NCBI RefSeq assembly: GCF_000956505.1
Contig: NZ_JYIX01000028.1
Location: forward strand, 59,257 to 123,256
Direction of reading: 5' to 3'
From: Microbacterium azadirachtae
GTDB lineage: Bacteria; Actinomycetota; Actinomycetes; Actinomycetales; Microbacteriaceae
DNA length: 64,000 bases
Positions 8,907 through 17,763 of this stretch are shown here, piece after piece. The notes under the pieces are model-generated. The model was not told the origin of the DNA. It saw only the letters and a list, made by a program, of their open reading frames with translations, and did no database searches. Each line of letters opens with the position of its first letter. Position 1 is the first letter of the stretch. Both the position numbers and the translations under genes were made by a program.

Positions 8907-9578
8907 ATGGCCGCTGCCAAGGGCAGGACCAACGGGTTCGCCATCGGGATCACCGCCGCCGTCGTCGCCGTGCTCATCGCACTCGTCGGCGTCGTCGTCT
9001 GGCTCAACAACAAGGCCACGGATCCCGGCGCTGTGCCGAAGAGCGCGATCATCAACACCGACACCGGCGCCGTCACCACGGGCTCCGGCAAGGACAAGGT
9101 CGCCGTCTTCGTCGACTTCCAGTGCCCGATCTGCAAGACCTTCGAAGGCGAGTACGGCTCGAAGCTCCAGGCGCTCGCGAAGGAGGACAAGATCACGCTC
9201 GAGTACCACCCGATCGCGATCCTGGACCGCTTCTCGCAGGGCACGAACTACTCGTCGCGCGCGGCCGCGGCCGCCTACAGTGTCGCTCAGGAGACCCCGG
9301 ACAAGTTCCTCGACTACCTGAACCTCCTCTTCGAGAACCAGCCGACCGAGAATACGCCCGGTCTCACCGACCAGCAGCTGATCGATTACGCGAAGCAGGT
9401 CGGCGCGGACAAGGCAGAGGCCACGATCAAGGCGAACACCTTCTTCAAGTTCCCGACGGCGCAGGCCACGGCCCACAAGATCCAGGGCACGCCCACGATC
9501 GAGATCAACGGTCAGCGCCTCGACACCAGCAAGCAGAGCGACGTCGCGAAGCTGCAGGCCATCGTCGACCAGAAGTAA
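8907..9578 (+). CDS. Membrane-anchored DsbA-family thioredoxin
   Basis: A signal-anchor segment (about residues 11-33, [20 protein letters not shown]) places the rest outside the membrane. The thioredoxin/DsbA fold follows, with [13 protein letters not shown] holding the redox pair Cys73-Pro-Ile-Cys76 and a cis-Pro loop [10 protein letters not shown] near the C-terminus. Such proteins oxidise or isomerise disulphides of exported proteins; the direction cannot be told from sequence. AAGGAG precedes the ATG. It stands alone between the secY and infA units and is not obviously linked in function to either. Confidence 0.85.
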   Translation: MAAAKGRTNGFAIGITAAVVAVLIALVGVVVWLNNKATDPGAVPKSAIINTDTGAVTTGSGKDKVAVFVDFQCPICKTFEGEYGSKLQALAKEDKITLEYHPIAILDRFSQGTNYSSRAAAAAYSVAQETPDKFLDYLNLLFENQPTENTPGLTDQQLIDYAKQVGADKAEATIKANTFFKFPTAQATAHKIQGTPTIEINGQRLDTSKQSDVAKLQAIVDQK

Positions 9579-9590
9579 CCACGCCGCATT

Positions 9591-9618
9591 TTGCGGATCC
9601 GCGGATCCGGACTACCAT
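9591..9618 (+). promoter_or_regulatory. Candidate promoter for infA
   Basis: TTGCGG (9591-9596) and TACCAT (9613-9618) are spaced 16 bases apart in the gap after the thioredoxin gene. A leader of about 100 bases to the infA ATG would result. The match to the consensus is moderate. Confidence 0.4.
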
Positions 9619-9723
9619 AGATCCTTGGTGCTTTGCGCCTTGGTCCGGCGTGTCCGGATCCGCACAGTTCCACTCCATCCACCCACCGCAGATCGACCGG
9701 TCTGCAGAAGCGTCAGCGAGGCT

Positions 9724-9945
9724 ATGGCTAAGAAAGACGGTGTCATCGAGATCGAAGGCGTCGTGTCCGAGGCGCTGCCCAACGCGATGTTCCGCGTTGA
9801 GCTCTCCAACGGACACAAGGTCCTTGCAACGATCTCCGGAAAGATGCGGCAGAACTACATCCGCATCATCCCCGAGGATCGCGTCGTCGTGGAGCTCTCG
9901 CCCTACGACCTCACGCGCGGCCGCATCGTCTACCGCTACCGCTAG
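9724..9945 (+). CDS. infA: Translation initiation factor IF-1
   Basis: IF-1 is a 73-residue OB-fold protein that occupies the A site during initiation. The sequence [20 protein letters not shown] and the end [13 protein letters not shown] are near-invariant. The ATG at 9724 is used instead of an upstream GTG in frame because it gives the exact family length. It opens infA-rpmJ-rpsM-rpsK, the conserved alpha-operon order. Confidence 0.97.
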   Translation: MAKKDGVIEIEGVVSEALPNAMFRVELSNGHKVLATISGKMRQNYIRIIPEDRVVVELSPYDLTRGRIVYRYR

Positions 9946-10011
9946 GCCGGTCGAGAAGTAACACCCCAGGCGTCCGCGCCTGCCCGGTGAAGACAGCGAT
10001 AAGGAAACAAC

Positions 10012-10128
10012 ATGAAGGTCAACCCCAGCGTCAAGCCGATCTGCGACCACTGCAAGGTGATCCGCCGCCACGGCCGCGTCATGGTGATCTGCAAGAGCAA
10101 CCCGCGCCACAAGCAGCGCCAGGGTTGA
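10012..10128 (+). CDS. rpmJ: 50S ribosomal protein L36
   Basis: A 38-residue ribosomal protein, [20 protein letters not shown] and onwards. Cys11, Cys14, Cys27 and His33 are all present, so this is the zinc-binding (C+) form. AAGGAAA lies a few bases upstream of the ATG. It sits 66 bases after infA, in the usual position. Confidence 0.95.
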   Translation: MKVNPSVKPICDHCKVIRRHGRVMVICKSNPRHKQRQG

Positions 10129-10291
10129 GCAGCGGGCTCCGGCCCGTCACTCTCGCAATCTCACAACTCAAAATGAAACGGCAGGATCAGACGTTTCGAC
10201 CGGCTCCGCAGTTGGAAGAAGCCGACACCTCGGGCGGAGGCCCGGGCACCGATCCTGCTCCACACCTCCACAACACTCCAGGAGTTACCGC

Positions 10292-10666
10292 ATGGCACGT
10301 CTTGCCGGCGTCGACATCCCGCGCGACAAGCGCGTGGTGATCGCCCTCACGTACATCTACGGCATCGGCCGTACCCGCTCGGTCGAGATCCTCGCCGCCA
10401 CCGAGATCGACGAGTCGATCCGCGTCAAGGACCTCTCCGACGACCAGCTCGTCGCCCTCCGCGACTACATCGAAGGCACCTACAAGGTGGAGGGTGACCT
10501 CCGTCGCGAGGTCGCCGCCGACATCCGTCGCAAGGTCGAGATCGGCTCCTACGAGGGCATCCGCCACCGTCGTGGCCTGCCGGTCCGCGGTCAGCGCACC
10601 AAGACCAACGCGCGCACCCGCAAGGGCCCCAAGCGCACCGTCGCCGGCAAGAAGAAGGCCCGCTAA
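10292..10666 (+). CDS. rpsM: 30S ribosomal protein S13
   Basis: S13 sits in the head of the small subunit and contacts L5 and the P-site t[35 protein letters not shown] and the basic end [19 protein letters not shown] identify it; 124 residues is typical. An AGGAG site (10280-10284) precedes the ATG. The 163-base gap before it, after rpmJ, has no coding potential that I can support. Confidence 0.97.
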   Translation: MARLAGVDIPRDKRVVIALTYIYGIGRTRSVEILAATEIDESIRVKDLSDDQLVALRDYIEGTYKVEGDLRREVAADIRRKVEIGSYEGIRHRRGLPVRGQRTKTNARTRKGPKRTVAGKKKAR

Positions 10667-10696
10667 GCGGCGGCCAGGGAATAGGAGAAAACTTTC

Positions 10697-11095
10697 ATGG
10701 CTGCACCTAAGGCCGCCGCGCGCAAGCCGCGCCGCAAGGAGAAGAAGAACATCGCGTTGGGCCAGGCCCACATCAAGTCGACGTTCAACAACACCATCGT
10801 CTCGATCACCGACCCGTCCGGCGCTGTCATCGCCTGGGCGTCCTCCGGTGGCGTGGGCTTCAAGGGCTCGCGCAAGTCCACCCCGTACGCCGCCGGCATG
10901 GCCGCGGAGTCGGCCGCCCGTCAGGCCGCCGAGCACGGTGTGAAGAAGGTCGACGTCCTCGTGAAGGGTCCGGGCTCCGGTCGCGAGACCGCGATCCGCT
11001 CGCTGCAGGCCGCCGGCCTCGAGGTGGGTTCGATCCAGGATGTGACGCCGCAGGCGCACAACGGCTGCCGTCCGCCGAAGCGCCGCCGCGTCTGA
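10697..11095 (+). CDS. rpsK: 30S ribosomal protein S11
   Basis: S11 lies on the platform of the small subunit near the Shine-Dalgarno helix. [36 protein letters not shown] and the C-terminal [16 protein letters not shown] are diagnostic, with 132 residues. AGGAG (10684-10688) is well placed. The next gene is rpoA; rpsD, present at this position in some actinobacteria, is absent here. A large hairpin separates rpsK from rpoA. Confidence 0.97.
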   Translation: MAAPKAAARKPRRKEKKNIALGQAHIKSTFNNTIVSITDPSGAVIAWASSGGVGFKGSRKSTPYAAGMAAESAARQAAEHGVKKVDVLVKGPGSGRETAIRSLQAAGLEVGSIQDVTPQAHNGCRPPKRRRV

Positions 11096-11103
11096 CGCGT
11101 CTT

Positions 11104-11145
11104 GAGGATCCTCGGATCTCGATCCTGTCGAGACCGGGGATCCTC
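11104..11145 (+). terminator. Hairpin between rpsK and rpoA
   Basis: Arms GAGGATCCTCGG...TCTCGA and TCGAGACCGGGGATCCTC pair over about 18 bases with one bulged A and one wobble, around a five-base loop. The size and position suggest a terminator or attenuator inside the alpha operon. TATAGC at 11190-11195, about 27 bases before the rpoA GTG, could be the -10 of a separate rpoA promoter. Confidence 0.55.
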
Positions 11146-11221
11146 ACCCGCGTTTCTTCCACAACTCAAGACCTCACCCACACGTGTCATATAGCGGGCA
11201 CGTGATCGAAAGGAACACACA

Positions 11222-12211
11222 GTGCTCATCGCACAGCGTCCCACTCTCACCGAGGAAAAGATCTCCGAGAACCGTAGCCGGTTCGTCATCGAGCCGCTCG
11301 AGCCCGGCTTCGGCTACACGATCGGCAACGCGCTGCGTCGCAGCCTGCTCTCCTCGATCCCCGGCGCGGCCGTGACCAGCGTCCGCATCGACGGCGTCCT
11401 CCACGAGTTCAGCACCATCCCCGGTGTCAAGGAGGATGTCACCGAGATCATCCTCAACATCAAGCAGCTGGTCGTCTCCTCGGAGCGCGACGAGCCCATC
11501 ACGGCCTACCTGCGCAAGACCGGCGCCGGCGAGGTCACCGCGGCGGACATCTCCGCTCCGGCCGGCGTCGAGGTGCACAACCCCGAGCTGGTCATCGCGA
11601 CCCTCAACGACACCGCCAAGTTCGAGCTCGAGCTCACCATCGAGCGCGGCCGCGGCTATGTCTCCGCAGCGCAGAACCGCAGCGAGTACGCCGAGGCCGG
11701 CCAGGTGCCGATCGACTCGATCTACTCGCCCGTGCTCAAGGTCAGCTACCGCGTCGACGCCACCCGCGCCGGCGAGCGCACCGACTTCGACAAGCTGGTG
11801 CTGGACGTCGAGACCAAGAACTCGATCGCCCCGCGCGACGCCGTCGCTTCGGCCGGCCGCACGCTGACCGAGCTGTTCGGTCTCGCCCGCGAGCTGAACG
11901 TCGAGGCCGAGGGCATCGAGATCGGCCCGGCGCCGGTCGAGGCCGTGCTCTCGAACGAGCTGTCGATGCCGATCGAAGACCTCGATCTGTCGGTCCGCTC
12001 GTACAACTGCCTCAAGCGCGAAGGCATCAACACGGTGTCCGAGCTCGTCGCCCTCTCGGAGACGCAGCTCATGAACATCCGCAATTTCGGACAGAAGTCG
12101 GTGGACGAGGTGCGCGACAAGCTCGTCTCGCTCGGCCTGTCGCTGAAGGATTCGGTGCCCGGTTTCGACGGCGCCCACTTCTACGGCGGCTCCGAAGACG
12201 AGTCCTTCTGA
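11222..12211 (+). CDS. rpoA: DNA-directed RNA polymerase subunit alpha
   Basis: The alpha subunit dimer seeds polymerase assembly and its C-terminal domain contacts promoters and activators. The N-terminal domain spans about residues 1-230 ([38 protein letters not shown]). After a linker the C-terminal domain begins at [20 protein letters not shown]. The start is GTG with AAAGGAA just upstream. With 329 residues it is of normal length. It is followed by rplQ after 33 bases. Confidence 0.97.
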   Translation: MLIAQRPTLTEEKISENRSRFVIEPLEPGFGYTIGNALRRSLLSSIPGAAVTSVRIDGVLHEFSTIPGVKEDVTEIILNIKQLVVSSERDEPITAYLRKTGAGEVTAADISAPAGVEVHNPELVIATLNDTAKFELELTIERGRGYVSAAQNRSEYAEAGQVPIDSIYSPVLKVSYRVDATRAGERTDFDKLVLDVETKNSIAPRDAVASAGRTLTELFGLARELNVEAEGIEIGPAPVEAVLSNELSMPIEDLDLSVRSYNCLKREGINTVSELVALSETQLMNIRNFGQKSVDEVRDKLVSLGLSLKDSVPGFDGAHFYGGSEDESF

Positions 12212-12244
12212 TACCCGAACCTTTCCGATCCAGGAGTAAGAACA

Positions 12245-12778
12245 ATGCCTAAGCCCACCAAGGGTCCCCGCCTCGGAGGCGGCCCGGCCCACGAGCGTCT
12301 GCTGCTTGCGAACCTCGCCGCCCAGCTGTTCGTTCACAAGTCGATCAAGACCACCGAGACCAAGGCCAAGCGCCTGCGTCCGCTGGCCGAGCGCCTCGTT
12401 ACCTTCGCCAAGCGCGGCGACCTGCACGCACGCCGTCGCGTGCTGACGGTCCTGCGCAGCAACAAGGAGGCGACGCACATCCTGTTCGCCGAGATCGCGC
12501 CGCTCGTCGCCGAGCGTGAGGGCGGCTACACCCGCATCACCAAGGTCGGCAACCGCAAGGGCGACAACGCGCCCATGGCCGTGATCGAGCTCGTGCTCGA
12601 GCCCGTCACCCCCAAGGTGAAGAAGGCCGCTGCGAAGCCCGCCAAGGCTGAGAAGGCTGCCCCGGCCGCCGAGGCTACCGAGGCTCCGGCTGAGGTCGTC
12701 GAGGAGGCCGTCGAGGCCCCCGCCGCCGAGGCGGCTGAGGCTCCGGCCGAGGCTGCCGCGGAGGAGAAGGCCGAGTAA
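12245..12778 (+). CDS. rplQ: 50S ribosomal protein L17 with Ala/Glu-rich tail
   Basis: The conserved L17 domain covers about residues 1-118: [20 protein letters not shown] at the start and [20 protein letters not shown] near its end. The remaining 58 or so residues are a low-complexity Lys/Ala/Pro/Glu tail absent from compact L17 proteins. L17 lies near the exit tunnel. AGGAG precedes the ATG. A terminator follows the gene, ending the alpha operon. Confidence 0.96.
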   Translation: MPKPTKGPRLGGGPAHERLLLANLAAQLFVHKSIKTTETKAKRLRPLAERLVTFAKRGDLHARRRVLTVLRSNKEATHILFAEIAPLVAEREGGYTRITKVGNRKGDNAPMAVIELVLEPVTPKVKKAAAKPAKAEKAAPAAEATEAPAEVVEEAVEAPAAEAAEAPAEAAAEEKAE

Positions 12779-12793
12779 GGTCCCTCGCTCGTA

Positions 12794-12829
12794 CGAAGCC
12801 CGTCGCCCCCTGTGGGGCGGCGGGCTTCG
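12794..12829 (+). terminator. Terminator after rplQ
   Basis: Sixteen-base arms CGAAGCCCGTCGCCCC and GGGGCGGCGGGCTTCG pair with one wobble around a four-base loop, 15 bases after the stop codon. TCGTTCC follows. Confidence 0.75.
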
Positions 12830-12875
12830 TCGTTCCCCGCCGGTGCCCTGCCCTCTCTCGCGCCGCCGACGCCAC

Positions 12876-12933
12876 TTCCGAGTCGTCCCTGTGAGCGCAC
12901 GCCATAGAGTGCGCTCACAGGGACGACTCGGAA
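12876..12933. repeat. Palindromic element family B, copy 1
   Basis: A perfect 25-bp inverted repeat (12876-12900 and 12909-12933; arms begin TTCCGAGTCGTCCC) encloses the eight-base loop GCCATAGA. Outer flanks GACGCC and GGCGTC extend the symmetry. The loop and its inner arm, GCGCACGCCATAG (12895-12907), recur at 52529 and, with one change, at 52772. It lies between the converging rplQ and glycosyltransferase genes and could act as a two-way terminator, but the stem is far longer than a terminator requires. Confidence 0.75.
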
Positions 12934-12945
12934 TGTAGGCAGGCG

Positions 12946-14499
12946 TCAGGGAGCGGGGCAGATCACGATGCCGTTGGCCGCGACGAGGGGGGATCCGGTC
13001 GCGCATGTGCCGTAGCCGAGAGTCGGCGTGTGGCGCATCGCGGGGGCGTCGAACAGCCCGAGGTGCGCGCCGGTCAGCACGACGGACGACACCGGCCCGC
13101 CCCAGGGCTTCGCCGCGAGCCACTCCACGTCGTTGTCGCGCACCCACTCCGCGAGCGGCGCGACCGCGGCCCGCTGCTGAGCCAGGGTCTCGGCAGGGGT
13201 CCGTGTGGCGCGCACGGCGTCTCCGACCGCACCGCCGGACACCACGGCGGCCAGTGCGAGGGCCGCGGCGACGGCCGTTGTGCGCATGAGGCCGCGCGCG
13301 CCGGAGGTCCCGCGCCGACGCCACAGCGCCACCACGGCGCGCACCGCGATCGCGGCGAGGATCGGAGCGAACGCGAACACGCCCACCGCGGGATGGCGCA
13401 CCCACAGCGGCAGCTGAGCGGCCTGCGACCACCAGCCGACGAACGCGAGCAGACCGACGGCGGATCCGAATCCGAGCGCGAGCAGCTGCGGATCCCGTTC
13501 CCACCAGCGCGGGCGATGCAGCTGCGGGAGGGAGTCGGCGCCCTGCGGATCCGGCGCGCGCAAGCCTCGTTCGGCATTCCTCCGTCGACCGGGCAGCGCC
13601 GCCCACACCACCACGACGGCGGCGAGCAGGACCGCGACGGCGACGAGCCACCACGGCAGGAACCAGGATCCGGCCAGCGTGCCGAGCTTCTGCGGCACCG
13701 TGGTCGGCTCGATGTGCTGGCCGCCGCTCAGCAGGAAGCCGCCCAGTGCGCGCACGTGGCGGGCATAGCCCGTGACGCCGAGCGAGACGAGCGCGATCAG
13801 CTCCATCAGCACGGTGGGCGCGGCCACGAACGCCAGTGGCACGATCGCGCGACGCAGGGTCGCGCCGAATCTCTGCCGGAACGGCGCGGCGGGGGTGAGC
13901 AGGAACAGTGCGACGGCGAACGCAGGCAGGGCGAGCAGCGCGATGAGCTTCGCCTGCACCGCCAGTCCGAGCAGCAGCCCCGCGAGCCAGGCGCGGCGCG
14001 GCAGCACGATCAGCGCCCACACGATGAGCGCGGCCGCGGCGATCTCGCCGAGCAGGTCCGCGGGGCCCTGGATCGGCGAGACGCTGTCGGCCGTGTTGAA
14101 CGCGAGCGGGAGCGCCACCGCGATGAGCGCTCCGAAGCGGCCGGCGAGACGCCGTCCGAGGACGCCGAGTCCGACGAGCAGCAGCACCCAGTACGCGAGG
14201 GGCACGAGACGGGCGCCGATCACCGGATCCGCGCCCAGCGCCAGCACTCCGGCGACCGGCAGCAGCACGACGGGACCGGTGGAGATCCGCGGATCGAACG
14301 GCGTCAGGGTCGAGCCCGACAGCGTGCCGTCGCTCGCATAGCCGAGGCCGGCGAGCAGGTTTCGCGGCACGGTGAGGTTGAAGGCCTCGTCCTCCCAGAA
14401 TCGCAGCACGGTCAGGCTGTGCCACATCACGATCGCGTTCGCGACGATCAGCAGCCCGAGCAGGACCCAGAACGCGATTCCGGAGAGGCGTCGAGTCAT
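12946..14499 (-). CDS. GT-C-type membrane glycosyltransferase (GtrC-like)
   Basis: A 517-residue polytopic protein with about ten membrane segments. An extracytoplasmic loop after the first helix has FWEDEAF at residues 34-40, the acidic pair expected at the active site of GT-C enzymes that use polyprenyl-phosphate sugars. The C-terminal domain is soluble and presumably periplasmic-side. The ATG at 14499 overlaps the stop of the upstream GT2 gene (ATGA). With that gene and the divergent GtrA gene it forms a GtrABC-type set for adding a sugar to a cell-surface polymer or protein. The acceptor cannot be inferred. Confidence 0.75.
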   Translation of the reverse strand: MTRRLSGIAFWVLLGLLIVANAIVMWHSLTVLRFWEDEAFNLTVPRNLLAGLGYASDGTLSGSTLTPFDPRISTGPVVLLPVAGVLALGADPVIGARLVPLAYWVLLLVGLGVLGRRLAGRFGALIAVALPLAFNTADSVSPIQGPADLLGEIAAAALIVWALIVLPRRAWLAGLLLGLAVQAKLIALLALPAFAVALFLLTPAAPFRQRFGATLRRAIVPLAFVAAPTVLMELIALVSLGVTGYARHVRALGGFLLSGGQHIEPTTVPQKLGTLAGSWFLPWWLVAVAVLLAAVVVVWAALPGRRRNAERGLRAPDPQGADSLPQLHRPRWWERDPQLLALGFGSAVGLLAFVGWWSQAAQLPLWVRHPAVGVFAFAPILAAIAVRAVVALWRRRGTSGARGLMRTTAVAAALALAAVVSGGAVGDAVRATRTPAETLAQQRAAVAPLAEWVRDNDVEWLAAKPWGGPVSSVVLTGAHLGLFDAPAMRHTPTLGYGTCATGSPLVAANGIVICPAP

Positions 14500-15302
14500 G
14501 CGGATCCAGGTCCCTCGAACTCGAGCGCCCGCAGCGGCGCTCCAGGGCGCAGCGACCAGGTCCAGGCCTCGCGCAGCGCGCTGAGCGCGAAGAGCACGAG
14601 CTTCTTGGGCGGCAGCGACGGGCGGGCGACCTTGCCCCACATCGTTCCGGTGCTCGACGCACCGCGGCGGGGGATGCTGCGCACGCTCAGGTAGCGCACC
14701 GCGAACCCGGCCCGCACCTCGGCGAAGGAGAAGTGCACGTGCGGCACGAGGGCGTCGGACGGCACGGCGTTCACGAGGATCTGCAGCGCCTCGGGGCGGT
14801 AGGCGCGCAGAGGGGTGTTCACGTCGGGGACACCGCGTCCGACGATGACCGCGGTGAGCAGGCGCACGCCGGCGGTGAGCAGGCGGCGGTACCAGGCATC
14901 GGTGCGGGAGTGGCGCACGCCGTGCACGACGTCCGCGCCCGTGCGGCCGAGGGCGCGCACGGCGGACGCGATCTCGGATCCGAGGAACTGCCCGTCGCCG
15001 TCGACGTGCACGATCGCATCGGGGGAGAGCGCGAGCCCCCCGCGGTACGCGGCGAGAGCCGTGGGGCCGTGGCCGCGGTTGGCCGGCTGGGTCTGCACGT
15101 CGATGTCGACGATGCCGGACAGGGCGGCGGCCGTGCCATCGGTGGAGCGGTCATCGGCGACGACGAAGGTCACGCGTTCCGCCAGCGGGGCGACGGCGGT
15201 GCGGATCTCATCGATGAAGCCGCCGATGCCCTCGACCTCGTTGTAGGCCGGCATGACGACGGCCAGATGGGCGTACTGCACTCGAACCTCGAGCCTTCTC
15301 AT
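14496..15302 (-). CDS. Family 2 glycosyltransferase (polyprenyl-phosphate sugar synthase, GtrB/DPM-like)
   Basis: The GT2 fold is shown by VVMPAYNEVEGIGGFIDEI, the nucleotide-binding VVADDRSTDGTA and the metal-binding DGDGQF. The C-terminal membrane helices of many GtrB proteins are missing, so this is a soluble dolichol-phosphate-mannose-synthase-like form. It probably transfers a sugar from a nucleotide donor to undecaprenyl phosphate, for GtrA to flip and the GT-C protein to use. ATG at 15302 is one possible start; a GTG seven codons in, at 15281 with GAGG five bases before it, is about equally likely. Confidence 0.75.
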   Translation of the reverse strand: MRRLEVRVQYAHLAVVMPAYNEVEGIGGFIDEIRTAVAPLAERVTFVVADDRSTDGTAAALSGIVDIDVQTQPANRGHGPTALAAYRGGLALSPDAIVHVDGDGQFLGSEIASAVRALGRTGADVVHGVRHSRTDAWYRRLLTAGVRLLTAVIVGRGVPDVNTPLRAYRPEALQILVNAVPSDALVPHVHFSFAEVRAGFAVRYLSVRSIPRRGASSTGTMWGKVARPSLPPKKLVLFALSALREAWTWSLRPGAPLRALEFEGPGSA

Positions 15303-15428
15303 GGAGGGCCCGTGCGGGCCGGGGCGGGACCCGTCGGAGCCACGGCGGCACCGGCGGAGTCTTCGCGGAGGAAGGAGCGGGGATCCGCCCGTTCATGCCA
15401 AGCGTCCTGGGCCGCACCGTCCCCCGGG

Positions 15429-15434
15429 TATTCT
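15429..15434 (+). promoter_or_regulatory. -10 box of the GtrA gene, near-leaderless
   Basis: TATTCT ends nine bases before the ATG at 15444. There is no Shine-Dalgarno sequence in the gap, which fits a transcript that starts at or next to the start codon. No -35 match is visible. Confidence 0.45.
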
Positions 15435-15443
15435 AGTAGGGCT

Positions 15444-15920
15444 ATGGATCGCCGCTCCCGGTTGCGCCGTCTGGCGGGAGTCGGCACCCGCTTCCTGATC
15501 GTCGGCGGCATCAGCACGCTCATCGAGGTCGGTGCGTTCAATCTCTTCGTCTACGCCTTCGGGTGGGACCTCGTGGTCGGCAAGATCGCCGCGAGCCTCG
15601 TCGCACTGGTGAATGCGTACATCGGAAACCGCGAGTGGGCGTTCCGCGGACGCGACCGGCGCGGACGTGTTGCGGAGATCGTGCTGTTCGTCGCGGTCAA
15701 CCTGGTCTGCACCGGGCTCGGCGCGGGCATCGTCTGGCTCGGCGCCGACGTGGTCGAGGGCATGACCGGTCACGCGCCAGGGCCGGCGATGGTGAACCTG
15801 ATCAACCTCGGCAGCATCGCGGTGATCGTGCTGGTGCGTTTCGTGCTGTACCACTACATCGTCTTCCGGCACACGCCCAAGCCGGCACCGGCTACGGCCG
15901 ACACCTCGCGAGACGCCTGA
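15444..15920 (+). CDS. GtrA-family membrane protein
   Basis: A 158-residue protein with four membrane segments. The N-terminal block FLIVGGISTLIEVGAFNLFV, the motif KIAASLVALVNAYIGNREWAF and the C-terminal LVRFVLYHYIVF are typical of GtrA (PF04138). GtrA proteins are thought to flip undecaprenyl-phosphate-linked sugars. It is transcribed away from the GT2 and GT-C genes, with which it probably works. The stop is followed within seven bases by palindromic repeat copy 3. Confidence 0.85.
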   Translation: MDRRSRLRRLAGVGTRFLIVGGISTLIEVGAFNLFVYAFGWDLVVGKIAASLVALVNAYIGNREWAFRGRDRRGRVAEIVLFVAVNLVCTGLGAGIVWLGADVVEGMTGHAPGPAMVNLINLGSIAVIVLVRFVLYHYIVFRHTPKPAPATADTSRDA

Positions 15921-15926
15921 TCCTGC

Positions 15927-15976
15927 GTGAGACACCACGCCTCGTGCGGTGTCTCACACAGAACGTGGTGTCTCAC
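15927..15976. repeat. Palindromic repeat family A, copy 3
   Basis: Outer arms GTGAGACACCACG (15927-15939) and CGTGGTGTCTCAC (15964-15976) are perfect complements; a second TGTCTCA lies at 15950-15956. Here the outer arms carry the TGTCTCA core too, so the element is almost a double repeat. It lies between the converging GtrA and acyl-CoA ligase genes. Confidence 0.75.
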
Positions 15977-15989
15977 GGATCCGGATCGG

Positions 15990-17564
15990 TCAGGCGCGGG
16001 CGCGGAGGTCCTTGCGCAGGATCTTCCCCGAGCTCGACTTCGGGATCACGTCGATGAACTCCACCAGGCGCACCTTCTCGTGCGGGGCGACGTGGGCGGC
16101 GACGTGCGCCTTCACGCCCTCCGCGTCGAGCTCCGCGCCCTGCTGCAGCACCACGAACGCCTTCGGCACCTCCTGGCCGTCCTCGTCCGAGACGCCGATC
16201 ACGGCGGCGTCGGCGATCGCGGGGTGCTCGAGCAGCACGGCCTCCAGCACGGCGGGCGCGACCTGATAGCCCTTGTACTTGATCAGCTCCTTGAGCCGGT
16301 CCACGATCCGGAACACCCCGCCCGCCGTCACGGTCGCGACGTCGCCGGTGTGCAGCCAGCCGTCCGCATCCAGCATGTCGGCGGTGGCGTCGGGACGGTT
16401 GAGATACCCCTTCATGACCTGCGGTCCGCGGATGAGCAGCTCTCCCGGTTCGCTGGCGCCGTCGGCCGGGACGACGACATCGGATCCGTCCTCGGCGAGC
16501 AGGCGGGCCTCGGTGTTCGGGATCAGCAGCCCGACCGAGGAGAGGTCGATGTCGTCGCGCTCGACCGGGATCGTGTGCGTGACGGGGCTGGTCTCGGTCA
16601 TGCCGTAGCCCTGCCGCACGATGCAGTCCAGGCGCTCCGCGACCGCGTGCGCGAGGGCGCCGTCGAGCGGCGCCGCGCCGGAGAACACGACCTTGACCGC
16701 GCTCATGTCGTACTGCGCGACGAGCGGATGCTTGGCGAGCGCGACGGCGATCGGCGGTGCGATGAAGAGCCAGCTCGTGCGCTGCTCCGCGATGATGCGC
16801 AGGAACTCGACCAGATCGAACCTCGGCATCGTGACGAGCGTGGCGCGCAGCCGCACCGCGAGGTTGAGCAGCACGGTCATGCCGTAGATGTGGAAGAACG
16901 GCAGCACGGCGAGGATCCGATCCTCGTCGCTCAGATCGATCGAGACCGTGCTCTGCGCGACGTTCGCGACGAGGTTGCGGTGCGTGAGCATCACGCCCTT
17001 GGGGCGTCCCGTCGTGCCGGAGGAGTAGGGGAGCACGGCGACGTGCGTGGCGGGGTCGAACGTGATCGCGGGGGCGTGGTGCCCTTCGGAGAGCAGGTCG
17101 CGCAGCGAGGGGTGCCCCTCGGCGCCGTCCAGGACGATGAGCTGGTCGGCGGGCAGGCCCAGCTGGGCGGCGGCGGCCTCCGCCTGCGGCAGCAGCGGGC
17201 TGACCGTGATCAGCCAGAATGCGGAGGCGTCGCGCAGCTGGTTCGCGATCTCGTCCGCGGTGTAGAGCGCGTTGATCGTGGTCGCCGTGGCGCCGGAGCG
17301 CAGGATCCCGTGGAACACGGTCGCGAACGCCGGGACGTTCGGACAGAGGAGCCCGACCGCGTCGCCGACGCCGATGCCGCGCGCCGCGAGCGCCCCCGCG
17401 AACAGGTCGATCTGTCCGATCAACTGGCGGTAGGTGGTCTCGGCACCGGACATGCCGTCGACGAGCGCGACCCGGTCGAGGTCGTGCTCCGAGATGTCGC
17501 CGAAGAGGTACTCGTGGATCGGGACCGCGGGGATCTCGATCTCGGGGTGGAGGCTGCTGACCAT
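15990..17564 (-). CDS. AMP-dependent acyl-CoA synthetase (4-coumarate-CoA-ligase type)
   Basis: The adenylate-forming signature PYSSGTTGRPKGVMLTHRNL covers residues 179-198. Later motifs are GYGMTETSPVT, the hinge region GWLHTGDVATV and KELIKYKGYQVAP, and the catalytic lysine in SSGKILRKDLRA at the C-terminus. The 524-residue length is normal. The start at 17564 is supported by AGGAG about seven bases upstream; extending to 17639 would add 25 non-conserved residues. The enzyme makes an acyl- or aryl-CoA with ATP. No partner enzyme lies nearby, so the substrate is unknown. Confidence 0.85.
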   Translation of the reverse strand: MVSSLHPEIEIPAVPIHEYLFGDISEHDLDRVALVDGMSGAETTYRQLIGQIDLFAGALAARGIGVGDAVGLLCPNVPAFATVFHGILRSGATATTINALYTADEIANQLRDASAFWLITVSPLLPQAEAAAAQLGLPADQLIVLDGAEGHPSLRDLLSEGHHAPAITFDPATHVAVLPYSSGTTGRPKGVMLTHRNLVANVAQSTVSIDLSDEDRILAVLPFFHIYGMTVLLNLAVRLRATLVTMPRFDLVEFLRIIAEQRTSWLFIAPPIAVALAKHPLVAQYDMSAVKVVFSGAAPLDGALAHAVAERLDCIVRQGYGMTETSPVTHTIPVERDDIDLSSVGLLIPNTEARLLAEDGSDVVVPADGASEPGELLIRGPQVMKGYLNRPDATADMLDADGWLHTGDVATVTAGGVFRIVDRLKELIKYKGYQVAPAVLEAVLLEHPAIADAAVIGVSDEDGQEVPKAFVVLQQGAELDAEGVKAHVAAHVAPHEKVRLVEFIDVIPKSSSGKILRKDLRARA

Positions 17565-17751
17565 GGGATCTCCTTCGATCTCGGTCGCGTGCGGTCGGGC
17601 GCCGCGCCGCTTGCGATTCAGTGTCGCATGAAACGGCACTGGGTGTCAGGGCTGGTTTCGAGGGCGTCCCGGACCCTCGCGGCGCGAGGGAAGCGGATCC
17701 CCCGAGTGATCGCCGGTACGGCCTCGGCAGTACGCCGCGGATGGCCCCGGG

Positions 17752-17757
17752 TACCCT
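17752..17757 (+). promoter_or_regulatory. -10 box of truA, leaderless
   Basis: TACCCT ends six bases before the GTG at 17764, with no ribosome-binding site between. A transcript starting seven bases after the box would begin at the start codon. A small hairpin (CCCTCGC 17674-17680, GCGAGGG 17684-17690) lies upstream in the same 199-base gap. Confidence 0.45.
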
Positions 17758-17763
17758 GGATCC

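Noticed and set aside
11174..14662. A 1162-residue minus-strand open frame across rpoA, rplQ and beyond
   Set aside because: It is antisense to clearly conserved genes, has an Arg/Ala/Asp-skewed composition and no domain. It is an artefact of high G+C. The same holds for long antisense frames at 21174-24803 and 15973-18894.
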